Positions 34,214 to 44,168 of a stretch of 64,000 nt of DNA are shown in pieces. Numbering within the stretch: the stretch's first letter is position 1; each line of letters opens with the position of its first letter. This DNA comes from Foliamicus sp963666765 (GTDB lineage Bacteria; Pseudomonadota; Gammaproteobacteria; Steroidobacterales; Foliamicaceae): NCBI GenBank assembly GCA_963666765.1, contig OY762933.1, forward strand, positions 310,001 to 374,000, given 5' to 3'. The notes under the pieces are model-generated. The model worked only from the letters and a program-made list of their open reading frames with translations. It ran no database searches and was not told the origin of the DNA. A program made the position numbers and the translations under genes.

Positions 34214-37200
34214 CTTCTGTCAGAAGAAAAATCCTGTGTTCTGGAGGGAAATATCCGGGCGAGTCATACTCGCGCGTGTCGTGTTTGAGCCGAAGGAGAC
34301 GGCGCTCTATCTGGACTTCTACAATAAGGTCCATTTTCACTTTTCCAAGCAACTCGACGATGAACGCATGAGAAGTTTGAAGACGCCTCCCGTATTCGCT
34401 TTCCGTATCGTAGTACTGACTATCTTCGTTTTCGCCGCTGGACCAAATTTGCGACCATAGGACTTCCTTTCGCGCTCCGTCAACTTCAATCTCCCAGACA
34501 CGAGATTCCGTGTCTGACTGTAACTGGAAAAGATCACGCACGAATCCGGCGGGCTTCAGCGGCGGATACCGTATGGCTCCTGCCCAAGGATCAACTTCGT
34601 CTTGTCCTGTCTCAGGCTCAGGGTCTTTGATCCAACCCTGTAGCCTAAAGCCCGAGTCGTCAATTTCCAGCTCGTCCCTTGCATCAGGTATCCGGTAATC
34701 CCTTGGGTTAGTAGCTGTTTGTAAAGCCCTGAGCAAAGCAAAAGAACGATCAGACGCAACCAATGCACTTGCGATATAGACGCTTTCCTCTCGCTGTCCG
34801 GAGATAGCCTGCCAGGAGCCCCATAAGGTCCATCTATTTCCCCCAATGCCAAGGACCCGGTCAAAATCCGATCGCTTCACAGACGAGCGCCAGTTTTTCT
34901 CTTGTTTTTCGTCTTTCCAACTCGGCCATTCAAGCGGCGCGGGGTCTCTTCGATCAGCGAGCCAGTAGCCGTCCTCTCGGGAAAGCAGGTGCCGTCCAAG
35001 CCACCCACTGAATTCATTCTCGGGTTCCTCGGGGTCTTGATGACGAGGAACCCTTTCCAGTTGCTTGCCGGCCACGACCATCATTGCGTGATAGCCAAGG
35101 TAGAAGCGAAGGTCGTCCGTTCTTGGATAGGAGCCGTGAGAATGCCACGTTTCGCGGTTGCGAAAGATTTTGCGCCGATTACGTTCGTCGCTCCCCCAGT
35201 CCCCATGCTGTGAGAGTTGCCAGTCATCGCAGATCGTTTTCTCCATTTGGTGCTCGATGTATGGAACGCTCTGTGCAAAATTCATGGCAAGGGAGTCGAA
35301 CCAGTACCGGGTCATATCGTGGTTGAAGTGGAAACGGCGGGTTTCGCTCCTCTTCGTCGAATCGTGCATAACGCGGTGATGCCGCGTTGACGATACCGTA
35401 GGTAATTTGGAGTCGTTAACGGAAACAAGCATGGCGGTGATTTCCTCTTTCGATTCCGTATTGATGTGTCCACTCTGAACCAAGGCAAGAGCAGCCTTTG
35501 CCGCAAAGTGTCGAATCACGACATGCGGTTCGTCCTTGAGCGCAAAGTGAATGAAGAATTTCCAGTAGGGGGCGAGCACGGTCGGGTTTTCGATTGAAGA
35601 GCGAGCCAAAGCGATCATGAGCCATTGCCGCCCGTTCCGATGATAGAAGTGAAGGCTGGAATCGGCGAACGGCCCGCCGTTTCCGTTCCTGGCGAACTCA
35701 ACCAAGCTATCCAGAACAGCTCTACCATTTAGTGCACAGAGACCTCGCACCACATGAGCGGCTTCCCATCGAAGTTCGCCTTGTGGGGCTGACAACGCTG
35801 CCCAAATGTATCCTGCGATAGCTGTATTGATATCGGGCGGTGGGGCCAGAGTTGCGGTCCAGGGACCATCACCGTCGTTATCGTCGAGAGCATCGCTAAA
35901 GAGATCGAGGCCGAAATTCAACGCATCCAATGCCTCTTCGCGGGACAAGTGAGAGGCCAATAATCCTACGAGAGTGAATAGGCGGCGAGCGTCAAGAGTT
36001 TCGGATCGTTTGCCGATAGCAGCTATAACATCCAGCGTCAGGTCTGCCTCCGAAGTCCCCGATAGCTTGGAAGCGAGATCTATTGGCAGGGGCCAATAGG
36101 TAAATTGCCAATAGCGGTCCCTGACGATCTTCATGCAATATCGGCGGCAGAGTATTCGAGTTGTATCTGCAATGGACGATTTGACGGCTTGTCTTTGGCT
36201 CCAATTTCTCGGTATTTGCTCAAGAAACCACTTGAAGTCGTAACCGTTAAATTCAATAACATTCGGGAATGCTTGAATGACTTGGACTGCTTTGACGGTC
36301 GGGATTCGCTTGAATAACTCAGAAAAGAACTCTTCATAGTGGAAAGGCGGATCGTTATTCTTGAAGTTGGCGTACGCACGGGATAGCCCATTTGACGTGT
36401 GAAGTTCCAAGTCGAGGAAAACAGTGTCCCATTTGATCTCATCGTTTCCATCGCTCCTTGCGCCTCTTTCGCCACCCGAGCCAGTGGCGTCATCGGCGGT
36501 CGCCCCCCGGCGCGTCGCAAGTTCGATAAGTGAATCAATTTCAGGTATGCCCAGACTGTGTTCCCCGGCTGCCTGTTTCAGATGCTTCCATGTCGATTCT
36601 GATTGGTCATCTAGGCGCATGTAGCCAAAAACAAATTTCAGCGCCTTTTCGCGGTCGGAATGAATTGGGCAGGCCGCCAACACCATCCTCGTGTAAGGGC
36701 CGTAATCCCAGGGCGCGCGAAATCCCAAGAAAGCGGCGGCTGTCTTGGGGTCTATGCAGCGACGGCGAAGAAGGAAGTCGTTGACGTACGGAATTAACCT
36801 ATTATGCTCCCCAAAGTTCCGGTCGCGCCACCGGCTCAGAATCGCAAAGCAGGATGATGGGCACAGAGCGGCAATTGCTTCCACCGTGTGATCCCAAAGG
36901 AAATGCTTGTCGCGATAGACATATTGATATGCAAGTTCGGCTCGTCGGGCCAGCCTGTAGGCGGTCTTTGAAAAAGGCTGCTCAGGATTTGCGGCACTGT
37001 CTGCTAAATCCAGAATGGCTGACCAACGATCAACGATTTCATCTCCAATTTTGCTCGTCACCTCAATTGCCTTGTTGAAATACTCCTTCGCTTCTGATTG
37101 GTCGGCGGCCAGAATAGTTCTAGCAAGTTCTACGTAAGTCTGCGCCTTGGAATCGGCATCCTCCTTGGCATCTTTAATGCGTTCAAACGCCCGTCGAACA

Positions 37201-40200
37201 AACTCATACGCAAGATCCCCGGAACTCGGCGTATGAACGGCCAACCTTGCGAGCCTTTTCCAAGTCGGGACGTACAAGGGGTGATTCAGATCTTCCAACC
37301 AAGCCTTGAATTCCTCTAAGGCGGTCTTGTCAATCTCGCTACTGCAGGTCAGGATTTCAAACCAGACTTTTGCGATCTCATCCGAAGTATTTGATCTGTC
37401 CTGATAGAAGTCGCGCGCCGCACTGCTGGATGCCTGACGAGTTTCAGTGATTGCTGCTGCCAAGTAGGCAGGGTCTATTGGGGACAGAAAGTTTTTGGCC
37501 CACAGCTTGTACCACGGCAGTAACGAGCCAATTCGTTTCTTGAATTCCTGAAACTCGTTGGAGGAGTGGGAGGCTCCGCTAGTCTCAAATTGCTCCTTAA
37601 GCTTAGTATGAGCCAAGTCAATCAACTGTAGATCTTCACCCTTCAGCGCTGCGTGCAGGGCATAGGTGCGAAGATGTGGAGAATGTTGCCGGCTGAATCG
37701 TGAGGCCAAGCCACGTGGCGGCGATTCGGGCAAGTGCCTACGCAAAACCGAAGCCAATACATTGTTGCTCTTGAGTTGGTAGGCAAGAGCTGATTCGATA
37801 AGGGCCGTTATGGAGGGGAGGACGGTTTCCCCATCTCCAAGGTTACTTTCGCTGATTTGAACCCGTTTGCTCATTACCAGGCGCAGGGCGCGCCCTATGG
37901 TCTGCGGCGGCGGATGCCTATGCACTGACTGCAACTCAAGGCCGATTGCCAGCAGCAGGCAAAAATTGTTTGTGGCGGCAAACGCCAGACGATCTATCTC
38001 GTCATATCGCTTATGGTCGATCAAGCGCCGTGCAACTATGCGGCCTGCGCTGTATGAAACCTCCCTAGGTCTCCATCCACGCAACTCGGCGGCGCAGCGT
38101 TCCGCGCCATGTACATTGAAATGGGCCAAGGCCAGTTCTGCAATATCTTCCTCGGCGACCTGCTCGCGCTTTCGCTCGTGCTCAGGCAGGCGGCTCCAGT
38201 TAGCAAGCCAGTCGTAGGCTGTTCGAAGGCGACTGCGCGCGTCTCCATGAAAATCGGGATGGTAGGAAAGAAGGCTTGCTTCGTACGCGTGATGGGATCC
38301 GGTCCATGTCTTCTCGGCAGCTTGTTGTTGCGCGATCCCGTCTCGGTTCTCAAAAATTCTTCTCGCAACAATCTCCTGAATTCGCTCCGGCCCCAGGAAT
38401 TTCGCCGCGAGATCAGTATTCTCGCGCAATAGGGCCTGCTGTCGTGTGTTGCCCGTAGTTTCCTGAGCGGCCTTCAGGGAGAGCTTGGCGGCATCGGCAA
38501 ATCGTTCTGCCTGAAGGCTTGCCTTAAGCGCAAACTGCAAGCGTTGAAGCTCTACATCCCGTTTCTCAATGAGATTGGTTGGAAGTAAAGATGAAGAAAG
38601 AGCAAGGTTGATCAACTCGCCTAGTTGTCCACCCTCGAACATCAACTGCGGAAGGGTCGAGGCCACATACGCACTATCACGGGCGAAAGGCCGTAATTTT
38701 TCGATGAATTCAGACAGTCGTTCTTTGCTTGGCGAAAAGCGTTCGCGAAACCATGTTTCAACCGGTTCGTCCCTGAACTGAATTGCGTCCTCGCGAATAA
38801 GGAGTGGTCGGCCAAGGTCACTCGCAAAACTTCGGACCGCTGCGGCCTCTAAGCCGGAAACAGCCGCAAGCACCTTCAGCGGGACAAACGGTCGTAGTGT
38901 GGCGAGAGCCTCGCAGATCAAGTCTATTTTTTCCTGCTCGCCTCCTCCCACGGTATCGCGCAAATCTTCCACCGCTTTTCTTAGCAGCGCGGCTATCGTG
39001 TCGTCCACGGTGGTTGGATTTGGCCCTAATGAGCGGAGTACTGCCGCTAGCGAGATGCTTTGGCCCAGAGCAATCGCTTGGACACGGGGGTTCTGCGAGG
39101 TCAGTTTGTGAAATTCCTCAATGTCGCTGTCTGACGCATGGGCATGTGTATTGCGGAGAAACGAAGCGGTTTCGTCTCGGCTGAACGGCTCCAGTTCGAG
39201 TCGCAAAGCGCGCGCTGGGGGATCAAGGAGATCTTGCCTCTCCGTTCTGCATAGAACGACCAGCCGTGCGCCTTCAGGGAGAGACTCTCGCAGTAAATCT
39301 CGCGCAAAGGAATGTCCGCTTTCAAATTCCTTTGCGGCAAGCTCCGCATTATCGGCAGCATCCACGATAACGCATAGGAGTGCCTGTGTGTTCTTGGACC
39401 TGACCGCAGCGATACTTTGTCGCAGCCTATGAGAAAAAGCTCTCATGTAGTTTGTCTCGTCAGCGTTAGATGAAGGAATCAGCGGGTCACAAAGCCTGCG
39501 CGCGGCCAGTTCGTTGGCGATTTGAATAAGGGCGTCTTTGTGGCGATGCCGTAGGCTTCCTCTACGCCTGTACTCTCCATTGCCAAAGCAGTCATAGACC
39601 ACCGCTGTCGAGCCTTCAGGCAAATGATGGCTTATTCGCTGCGATAGGACGGATTTCCCCACCCCCCCGTGAGCGTGGATGACAATGGGACTTTTGGCGG
39701 AAACTATCTGATCAACAAGATCGGTTTCCTGGGACCGGGCTATGGCGTCTTGCGTAGCATCAATCCGGGATGGAGCCGGGAAAAGGTCTCGTTCATCCAC
39801 TCCTAACACCCGGAGTACATCCATCTTTGTGATGCACGGGTTGCTCGCATTTTCGGAGAGGGCTTTTCTTGTCACCAATTCCTTGAGATGAACCGGGGCG
39901 TCAACATCGTTTCCGGGGAGGTAGGCTCTGGTTTCTCTAGCTAAGTCGGCACGTTGAAGCAAATAACCGTCGTTCTCGCCTTCAAGGTCTAATAGCTTGC
40001 AGAATGCCGAAAGATCTTCTCCGTAGAGGGACGTGAACTCTTCCAGCTTCTTCAGCGTGTTCGGATGGCGGCTGGCATTTCCGGATGCCGCATCCTCAAC
40101 CGCTTCCATGAATCTCGTGCTAATAGGGCGATTGGAGATAAAGCAAAACTCGACAGGCGTAGTAAAGCCGCCTTCCGCAAACCTCCGCTGAAGCTCTTGG

Positions 40201-40529
40201 TATCTCTCGGAGAATCCCCGTATCGTTTTCTCCAACCCGCTAGGAGGCCATGGTTGAGACGGATTCTGTGTCGAGTGCTTGAGCTGAATATATCGAACAC
40301 GCGTCGCTTTCTTGAGAGCTTCGCTTCCGTAGTATTCGCCAACGTCAATTTCTTCTTCCCCGGCTTCTACGGCCCCGCCGCTTTTCATTTCGTCCGGAGA
40401 AGGATCCTCAATAGTTATCGCAGTCAGGCCATCTTTCGCGGACAGCAACCGTAAACAGCGACGGGCTGCCCACAGATAGTGAAACTGGTCGCCGTCGCGG
40501 CTGAATCGGACTTTGAGACTATTACTCAC
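34191..40529 (-). CDS. Giant Cap4-like nuclease / STAND NTPase (Avs-like antiviral sensor)
   Basis: This 2,112-residue protein has three parts. Residues 1-210 look like a Cap4/DUF4297-type PD-(D/E)xK nuclease: FSRDGDQFHYLWAARRCLRL, ITIEDP (E41), EEIDVGEYYG (D62) and RYIQLKHS (Q82, K84). Residues 270-560 are a STAND P-loop NTPase: Walker A HGGVGKS (about 287-293), Walker B LLCVIVDAADN (384-394) and the sensor-like RLVVLCRTER. The remaining 1,500 residues are helical and repeat-like, as expected for a target-sensing domain. This matches Avs proteins, which bind conserved phage proteins and then cut DNA. Base composition is more AT-rich than the backbone. It lies 84 bases downstream of the type III res gene. 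Confidence 0.8.
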   Translation of the reverse strand: MSNSLKVRFSRDGDQFHYLWAARRCLRLLSAKDGLTAITIEDPSPDEMKSGGAVEAGEEEIDVGEYYGSEALKKATRVRYIQLKHSTQNPSQPWPPSGLEKTIRGFSERYQELQRRFAEGGFTTPVEFCFISNRPISTRFMEAVEDAASGNASRHPNTLKKLEEFTSLYGEDLSAFCKLLDLEGENDGYLLQRADLARETRAYLPGNDVDAPVHLKELVTRKALSENASNPCITKMDVLRVLGVDERDLFPAPSRIDATQDAIARSQETDLVDQIVSAKSPIVIHAHGGVGKSVLSQRISHHLPEGSTAVVYDCFGNGEYRRRGSLRHRHKDALIQIANELAARRLCDPLIPSSNADETNYMRAFSHRLRQSIAAVRSKNTQALLCVIVDAADNAELAAKEFESGHSFARDLLRESLPEGARLVVLCRTERQDLLDPPARALRLELEPFSRDETASFLRNTHAHASDSDIEEFHKLTSQNPRVQAIALGQSISLAAVLRSLGPNPTTVDDTIAALLRKAVEDLRDTVGGGEQEKIDLICEALATLRPFVPLKVLAAVSGLEAAAVRSFASDLGRPLLIREDAIQFRDEPVETWFRERFSPSKERLSEFIEKLRPFARDSAYVASTLPQLMFEGGQLGELINLALSSSLLPTNLIEKRDVELQRLQFALKASLQAERFADAAKLSLKAAQETTGNTRQQALLRENTDLAAKFLGPERIQEIVARRIFENRDGIAQQQAAEKTWTGSHHAYEASLLSYHPDFHGDARSRLRTAYDWLANWSRLPEHERKREQVAEEDIAELALAHFNVHGAERCAAELRGWRPREVSYSAGRIVARRLIDHKRYDEIDRLAFAATNNFCLLLAIGLELQSVHRHPPPQTIGRALRLVMSKRVQISESNLGDGETVLPSITALIESALAYQLKSNNVLASVLRRHLPESPPRGLASRFSRQHSPHLRTYALHAALKGEDLQLIDLAHTKLKEQFETSGASHSSNEFQEFKKRIGSLLPWYKLWAKNFLSPIDPAYLAAAITETRQASSSAARDFYQDRSNTSDEIAKVWFEILTCSSEIDKTALEEFKAWLEDLNHPLYVPTWKRLARLAVHTPSSGDLAYEFVRRAFERIKDAKEDADSKAQTYVELARTILAADQSEAKEYFNKAIEVTSKIGDEIVDRWSAILDLADSAANPEQPFSKTAYRLARRAELAYQYVYRDKHFLWDHTVEAIAALCPSSCFAILSRWRDRNFGEHNRLIPYVNDFLLRRRCIDPKTAAAFLGFRAPWDYGPYTRMVLAACPIHSDREKALKFVFGYMRLDDQSESTWKHLKQAAGEHSLGIPEIDSLIELATRRGATADDATGSGGERGARSDGNDEIKWDTVFLDLELHTSNGLSRAYANFKNNDPPFHYEEFFSELFKRIPTVKAVQVIQAFPNVIEFNGYDFKWFLEQIPRNWSQRQAVKSSIADTTRILCRRYCMKIVRDRYWQFTYWPLPIDLASKLSGTSEADLTLDVIAAIGKRSETLDARRLFTLVGLLASHLSREEALDALNFGLDLFSDALDDNDGDGPWTATLAPPPDINTAIAGYIWAALSAPQGELRWEAAHVVRGLCALNGRAVLDSLVEFARNGNGGPFADSSLHFYHRNGRQWLMIALARSSIENPTVLAPYWKFFIHFALKDEPHVVIRHFAAKAALALVQSGHINTESKEEITAMLVSVNDSKLPTVSSTRHHRVMHDSTKRSETRRFHFNHDMTRYWFDSLAMNFAQSVPYIEHQMEKTICDDWQLSQHGDWGSDERNRRKIFRNRETWHSHGSYPRTDDLRFYLGYHAMMVVAGKQLERVPRHQDPEEPENEFSGWLGRHLLSREDGYWLADRRDPAPLEWPSWKDEKQEKNWRSSVKRSDFDRVLGIGGNRWTLWGSWQAISGQREESVYIASALVASDRSFALLRALQTATNPRDYRIPDARDELEIDDSGFRLQGWIKDPEPETGQDEVDPWAGAIRYPPLKPAGFVRDLFQLQSDTESRVWEIEVDGARKEVLWSQIWSSGENEDSQYYDTESEYGRRLQTSHAFIVELLGKVKMDLIVEVQIERRLLRLKHDTREYDSPGYFPPEHRIFLLTEDGRTHSL

Positions 40530-40613
40530 AGGACACGTTCGTTCCGTAAGGCAGTTTCATGCCCAACCTGCTGTGCGGTCAAGACGCGCGTCATGACCGC
40601 CAGCGACGTCGTC

Positions 40614-43589
40614 TCAAGCGCGGGCCAGCAAATCGTCCAGGCTGGTAGCGACTTCGTAGCGGGCCACGGGCTCCCGGACTTCAAGCGCCTTGAAATGCTT
40701 CTTTCCGCATTTGATCTTCCCCAGTTCGCTGCCGCGGAGGTCGGCCGGAGCGGTGCTTCCCTTGGTTTCGACCACGAAGTAGAGTTGTTCGCCGGACTCT
40801 GAATCGATCAGAACGGCCCAGTCGGGGTTGTAGCTGCCGAGCGGCGTGGGCACTCTGAACCAGCCAGGAAGCTTGGCGTACACCTTCACCGCGATGTTCC
40901 TCTCAAGGTCTTCCGCGAAGCGTTTCTCGGTTTCCGATTCGTAGGTCACCTTGTCGTAGATTGATTTCTTCGCATCGAGCAGGTGCTTCATGTAGCCGGT
41001 GATCTCCTCCTGATTGAAGAGCTCTTGCGCGTAGTATGAGTCGTCCCCGACTCGCTGGTACTTCACGCCGTCCACTAAAGCTCGCCGTTTGCAGCCATTG
41101 ATGGCCTGTGCAGCGTGCTCGATGAACATCTGCGGGTTCCGTTTGAAATCGGTAAGCCGTTCGCTGTCAGTGAGTATGCGAACAAGGCTGCGCCGCGTAA
41201 GCTGTGTACGGTCCTGAAGCTCAGTCAGCAGATCAGGCAGTTCGATGGCGTCTTCACGGAGCGTGATTGTCTGCGCCCCGGAGATTTCAGTTGCCTCCAC
41301 GCCTGCCTGGCCAATACCGAGGTCGGCCTTGCGCCACTGCAATCTGGTTTGGGGGATTGAGAGTTCGTCGCGTAACGCCGCCGCGCATTCCGTCAACAGA
41401 GCTTCGCTGTCAAAGGCCACGCGGTACGTCGTCTTATGCTTGATGCGGTCCCACAACTCCTTGAAACCAGGATCGTCAAGCATGGCTTGGCGCGGACGCA
41501 CAGTTTGGCGATCATCCGCGTTCCTAATTGCCAGGCGCCCGGCAATTTTTCGCAGGATGGAAATGACTTCTGCTTGCTGTGCGCCAAATTCCGCCGGCAG
41601 AACGAAACTGTCGTCCCTCAGCGCCGTGCGAAGGCTGTCCTGTATGCGTCCTTGCGAATCGACATAGCCGTGCGCCCGCAAGTGGTCGTATAACGCCTGG
41701 GATTGGTCGAAGCCGAGAGGTTTGGTTTCTCCGTTATCGCCGGCAACCGGAATCTGCGCAAACTGGTGTGGCCCGACAACGCCGAATCGGAACCCCGTAT
41801 CCTCCTCGATCTCGTGCTGCAGGTTCTCGGCGAACTCCTCATAGCTCTCCCGGGCGATCACGGTGAGTGTGTTCACTTCAAAACCGCGCAGCCGCTCACC
41901 CTGCTGGTTGACACACAGGCGCAGGCCGCGACCGATGGTCTGGCGCCGCTCAAGTTCACTGTGCATGTCGCGCAGGGCGCAAATCTGAAAGACGTTGGGA
42001 TTGTCCCAGCCCTCACGCAACGCGGAGTGGGAGAAGACGAACCGAAGCGGTTCATCGAGACTGAGCAGCCTTTCCTTCTCCTTCATGATGAGGTTGTAGG
42101 CGCGTTCAGCGTTTTTTCGATTGGCCTGATTGTTTTCGGCCGTGTCCGTCCAGCCGCCTTTCCTATCGATGGAGAAGTAGCCTTCATGAACGTCTTCGGG
42201 GTCGGATGAAATACCCGCCTCCTCGAACAGGGACGCGAAATTGGGGTTGCGCGCCAAGCGCCGGTACTCCTCCTCGAACATCCGGGCGTAATCACCCTTT
42301 AGCACGGTTCCAGCCTCGTTGTAGCTGCGATAGTGCCGGACCGAGTCCACGAAGAACAGGCTCAGCACCTTGATGCCTCGCCCCCGCAAACGCGTCTCCT
42401 TGTCAAGGTGCTCTCTTATCGTCCGTCGAATCATTTCGCGCGCAACGGCGCCCGCGTCCACATCGCCGAAAGCCTCGCCCTCACGGAGAAAGTGCTCGCC
42501 GCCCGGGATTCGAAGCTCAACGAATGCACTGCCTCCACCAACCCGGATTTCTCCGATGCGACAGTCGCGATAGACGGCCCGGCCGGTTTCCTGTTCGAGG
42601 TCATCGCCGTCCTGCACCGTTCGCTGGCTGCGCCGCACCCGCCCCGCGGCGCCTTGCACGTCGAGTTCGACCTTTGCGCTGATGACGCCGCGTCTGTTGC
42701 TGGTTGAATTCAGCCGTACGTAGGGCCGGTTGTGAGCGTTTTCGACCGTGGCGGCCGCCACTTCGATCTGCTTGACCAGTTTGCGCTGGTAGGCATCTAC
42801 GGCGTCGAGCCGATAAACCATGTGGTGCTTGTCCAAATGCGTGGCCGAGTAACGCAGCGTACAAAGCGGGTTCATCGCGGCGAGCGCCTTCCGGCCCTGA
42901 CCCTTAAGGCCGCCGTCCACACTTTGTGGCTCGTCCACGATCACAATGGGCCGGGTGGCCTTGATGAGGTCGATCGGCTTCTCGCCGCCGGTCTTCTCGC
43001 TGTCTTTGTATAGATTGTTCACGGCCTTCTTGTTGATCGCGCCCACCGTCACCACCATGATCTGGATGCTCGCGCTGGTGGCGAAATTGCGTACCTGGCC
43101 AAGCTTGGCCGAGTCATAGAGGAAATATTCGTACGGCGCGCCCGAGTAAAGCGACCGGAAATGATCGCGCGTTATCTGCAAGGATTTGTAAACCCCTTCC
43201 TTGATCGCCACAGAGGGCACCACGATCACAAACTTGGTGAATCCGAAGCGCTTGTTCAGTTCCAGGATGGTGCGCAGATATACATAGGTCTTGCCGGTCC
43301 CCGTTTCCATCTCCACCGTGAAGTCGCCCGAGTCGAGATTTGCCGATGGCGGCAGGCTGTTGCGAAGCTGGATGTCGTTCAGGTTTTTAAGAATTCGATC
43401 ATCGGGCAGAGTAAGCTGATTGCCTACACCCAGGTCATTCTCCGTGTTTCCGGAAAATGCCAGCGAAGCCTGCGTGACTTGCGCTACCGTGAATTCCGTC
43501 CGGCAAATCTCCTGCCCGCGAAACAGGTCGCAGACTGCCTCGATCGCTTGCAATTGGAAGTCGAGGTCAGGCTCGAAGCGCAGTTTCAT
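40614..43589 (-). CDS. res: Type III restriction enzyme, Res subunit
   Basis: This 991-residue protein is a superfamily 2 helicase with a nuclease tail. Walker A is METGTGKTYVYL (about residue 94), the DExx motif is VIVDEPQSVD (219-222), motif III is RYSAT, and later motifs are FSHSALREGWDNPNVFQ and RRQTIGRGLRLCVNQQ. The C-terminal PD-(D/E)xK nuclease reads NPDWAVLI...YFVVETKG (D923, E941, K943). Res acts with Mod to cut DNA when two unmodified sites face each other. The matching mod gene lies upstream, separated by hicA and hicB. All key motifs are intact. Confidence 0.94.
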   Translation of the reverse strand: MKLRFEPDLDFQLQAIEAVCDLFRGQEICRTEFTVAQVTQASLAFSGNTENDLGVGNQLTLPDDRILKNLNDIQLRNSLPPSANLDSGDFTVEMETGTGKTYVYLRTILELNKRFGFTKFVIVVPSVAIKEGVYKSLQITRDHFRSLYSGAPYEYFLYDSAKLGQVRNFATSASIQIMVVTVGAINKKAVNNLYKDSEKTGGEKPIDLIKATRPIVIVDEPQSVDGGLKGQGRKALAAMNPLCTLRYSATHLDKHHMVYRLDAVDAYQRKLVKQIEVAAATVENAHNRPYVRLNSTSNRRGVISAKVELDVQGAAGRVRRSQRTVQDGDDLEQETGRAVYRDCRIGEIRVGGGSAFVELRIPGGEHFLREGEAFGDVDAGAVAREMIRRTIREHLDKETRLRGRGIKVLSLFFVDSVRHYRSYNEAGTVLKGDYARMFEEEYRRLARNPNFASLFEEAGISSDPEDVHEGYFSIDRKGGWTDTAENNQANRKNAERAYNLIMKEKERLLSLDEPLRFVFSHSALREGWDNPNVFQICALRDMHSELERRQTIGRGLRLCVNQQGERLRGFEVNTLTVIARESYEEFAENLQHEIEEDTGFRFGVVGPHQFAQIPVAGDNGETKPLGFDQSQALYDHLRAHGYVDSQGRIQDSLRTALRDDSFVLPAEFGAQQAEVISILRKIAGRLAIRNADDRQTVRPRQAMLDDPGFKELWDRIKHKTTYRVAFDSEALLTECAAALRDELSIPQTRLQWRKADLGIGQAGVEATEISGAQTITLREDAIELPDLLTELQDRTQLTRRSLVRILTDSERLTDFKRNPQMFIEHAAQAINGCKRRALVDGVKYQRVGDDSYYAQELFNQEEITGYMKHLLDAKKSIYDKVTYESETEKRFAEDLERNIAVKVYAKLPGWFRVPTPLGSYNPDWAVLIDSESGEQLYFVVETKGSTAPADLRGSELGKIKCGKKHFKALEVREPVARYEVATSLDDLLARA

Positions 43590-43681
43590 CGGGAACGCAA
43601 AGGGATCACGAAAGCCGTGCGGTCATGGTCTCGACTGTCGCTGTTTCGGTCGCAAACGGAAATCCCGGAAATTGCCGGCGA

Positions 43682-43894
43682 TCATGCAAACATTAGGCGC
43701 TCGCCTTTGGGTTCCGGGACAGGACGCCCCAACTCCCGGGCCCGGTCGATCCAAAACTCCATCGCATCATTAATGTTCAGCAAAGCAGTCTGCTGATCGT
43801 CGCCGTGCGCCACGCACCCAGGCAACTCGGGAACTTCAGCAATGAACGCCTGATCTTCATTGCTCCAATAGAGAATGATCTCGTACTTGTGCAT
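43682..43894 (-). CDS. hicB: HicB-family antitoxin
   Basis: This 70-residue protein has the partial RNase H-like HicB fold: YEIILYWSNEDQAFIAEVPE, LPGCVAHGDDQQTALLNIND and AMEFWIDRARELGRPVPEP. It lacks a C-terminal DNA-binding domain, as in the short HicB subfamily. It binds and inhibits the HicA mRNA interferase. The start overlaps the hicA stop by one base (TGATG). The 92 bases to res hold no other gene I can support. Confidence 0.85.
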   Translation of the reverse strand: MHKYEIILYWSNEDQAFIAEVPELPGCVAHGDDQQTALLNINDAMEFWIDRARELGRPVPEPKGERLMFA

Positions 43895-44148
43895 CAGTCT
43901 TCCTCCCCCAATTTGTATTTCAGAATCAAATGCCGAACCTGTCTCACTTGATAGGGTTTGACCTGTCCGCCTTTGCTCTGAAGATTGAGGATTTCCATAA
44001 TGCCGTCCTTGTCGAAAAGATGATGGCTCCCCCGAATCCGCTCGGAAAAGCCAAAATGGAACAGTAGAGCGCGCAAATCCGTGAAGCGAATATTCGCGTC
44101 CGACCGTCCCCGGATAATAGATTGCAACAGGCGCTCATGTCTGCCCAT
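43894..44148 (-). CDS. hicA: HicA-family toxin (mRNA interferase)
   Basis: This 84-residue protein has the dsRBD-like HicA fold. FTDLRALLFHFGFSERIRGS leads to GSHHLF with the catalytic histidine, then GIMEILNLQSKGGQVKPYQV. HicA cleaves mRNA and causes growth arrest. It is longer at the N-terminus than minimal HicA proteins (about 60 residues). The gene begins 20 bases after the mod stop and overlaps hicB, so toxin and antitoxin are co-transcribed with the restriction genes. Confidence 0.83.
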   Translation of the reverse strand: MGRHERLLQSIIRGRSDANIRFTDLRALLFHFGFSERIRGSHHLFDKDGIMEILNLQSKGGQVKPYQVRQVRHLILKYKLGEED

Positions 44149-44168
44149 AGTTCCTTGCCATCAGCCGC

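Noticed and set aside
43590..43681. A possible small gene between hicB and res
   Set aside because: No frame with a start, ribosome-binding site and protein-like content was seen in the 92 bases.
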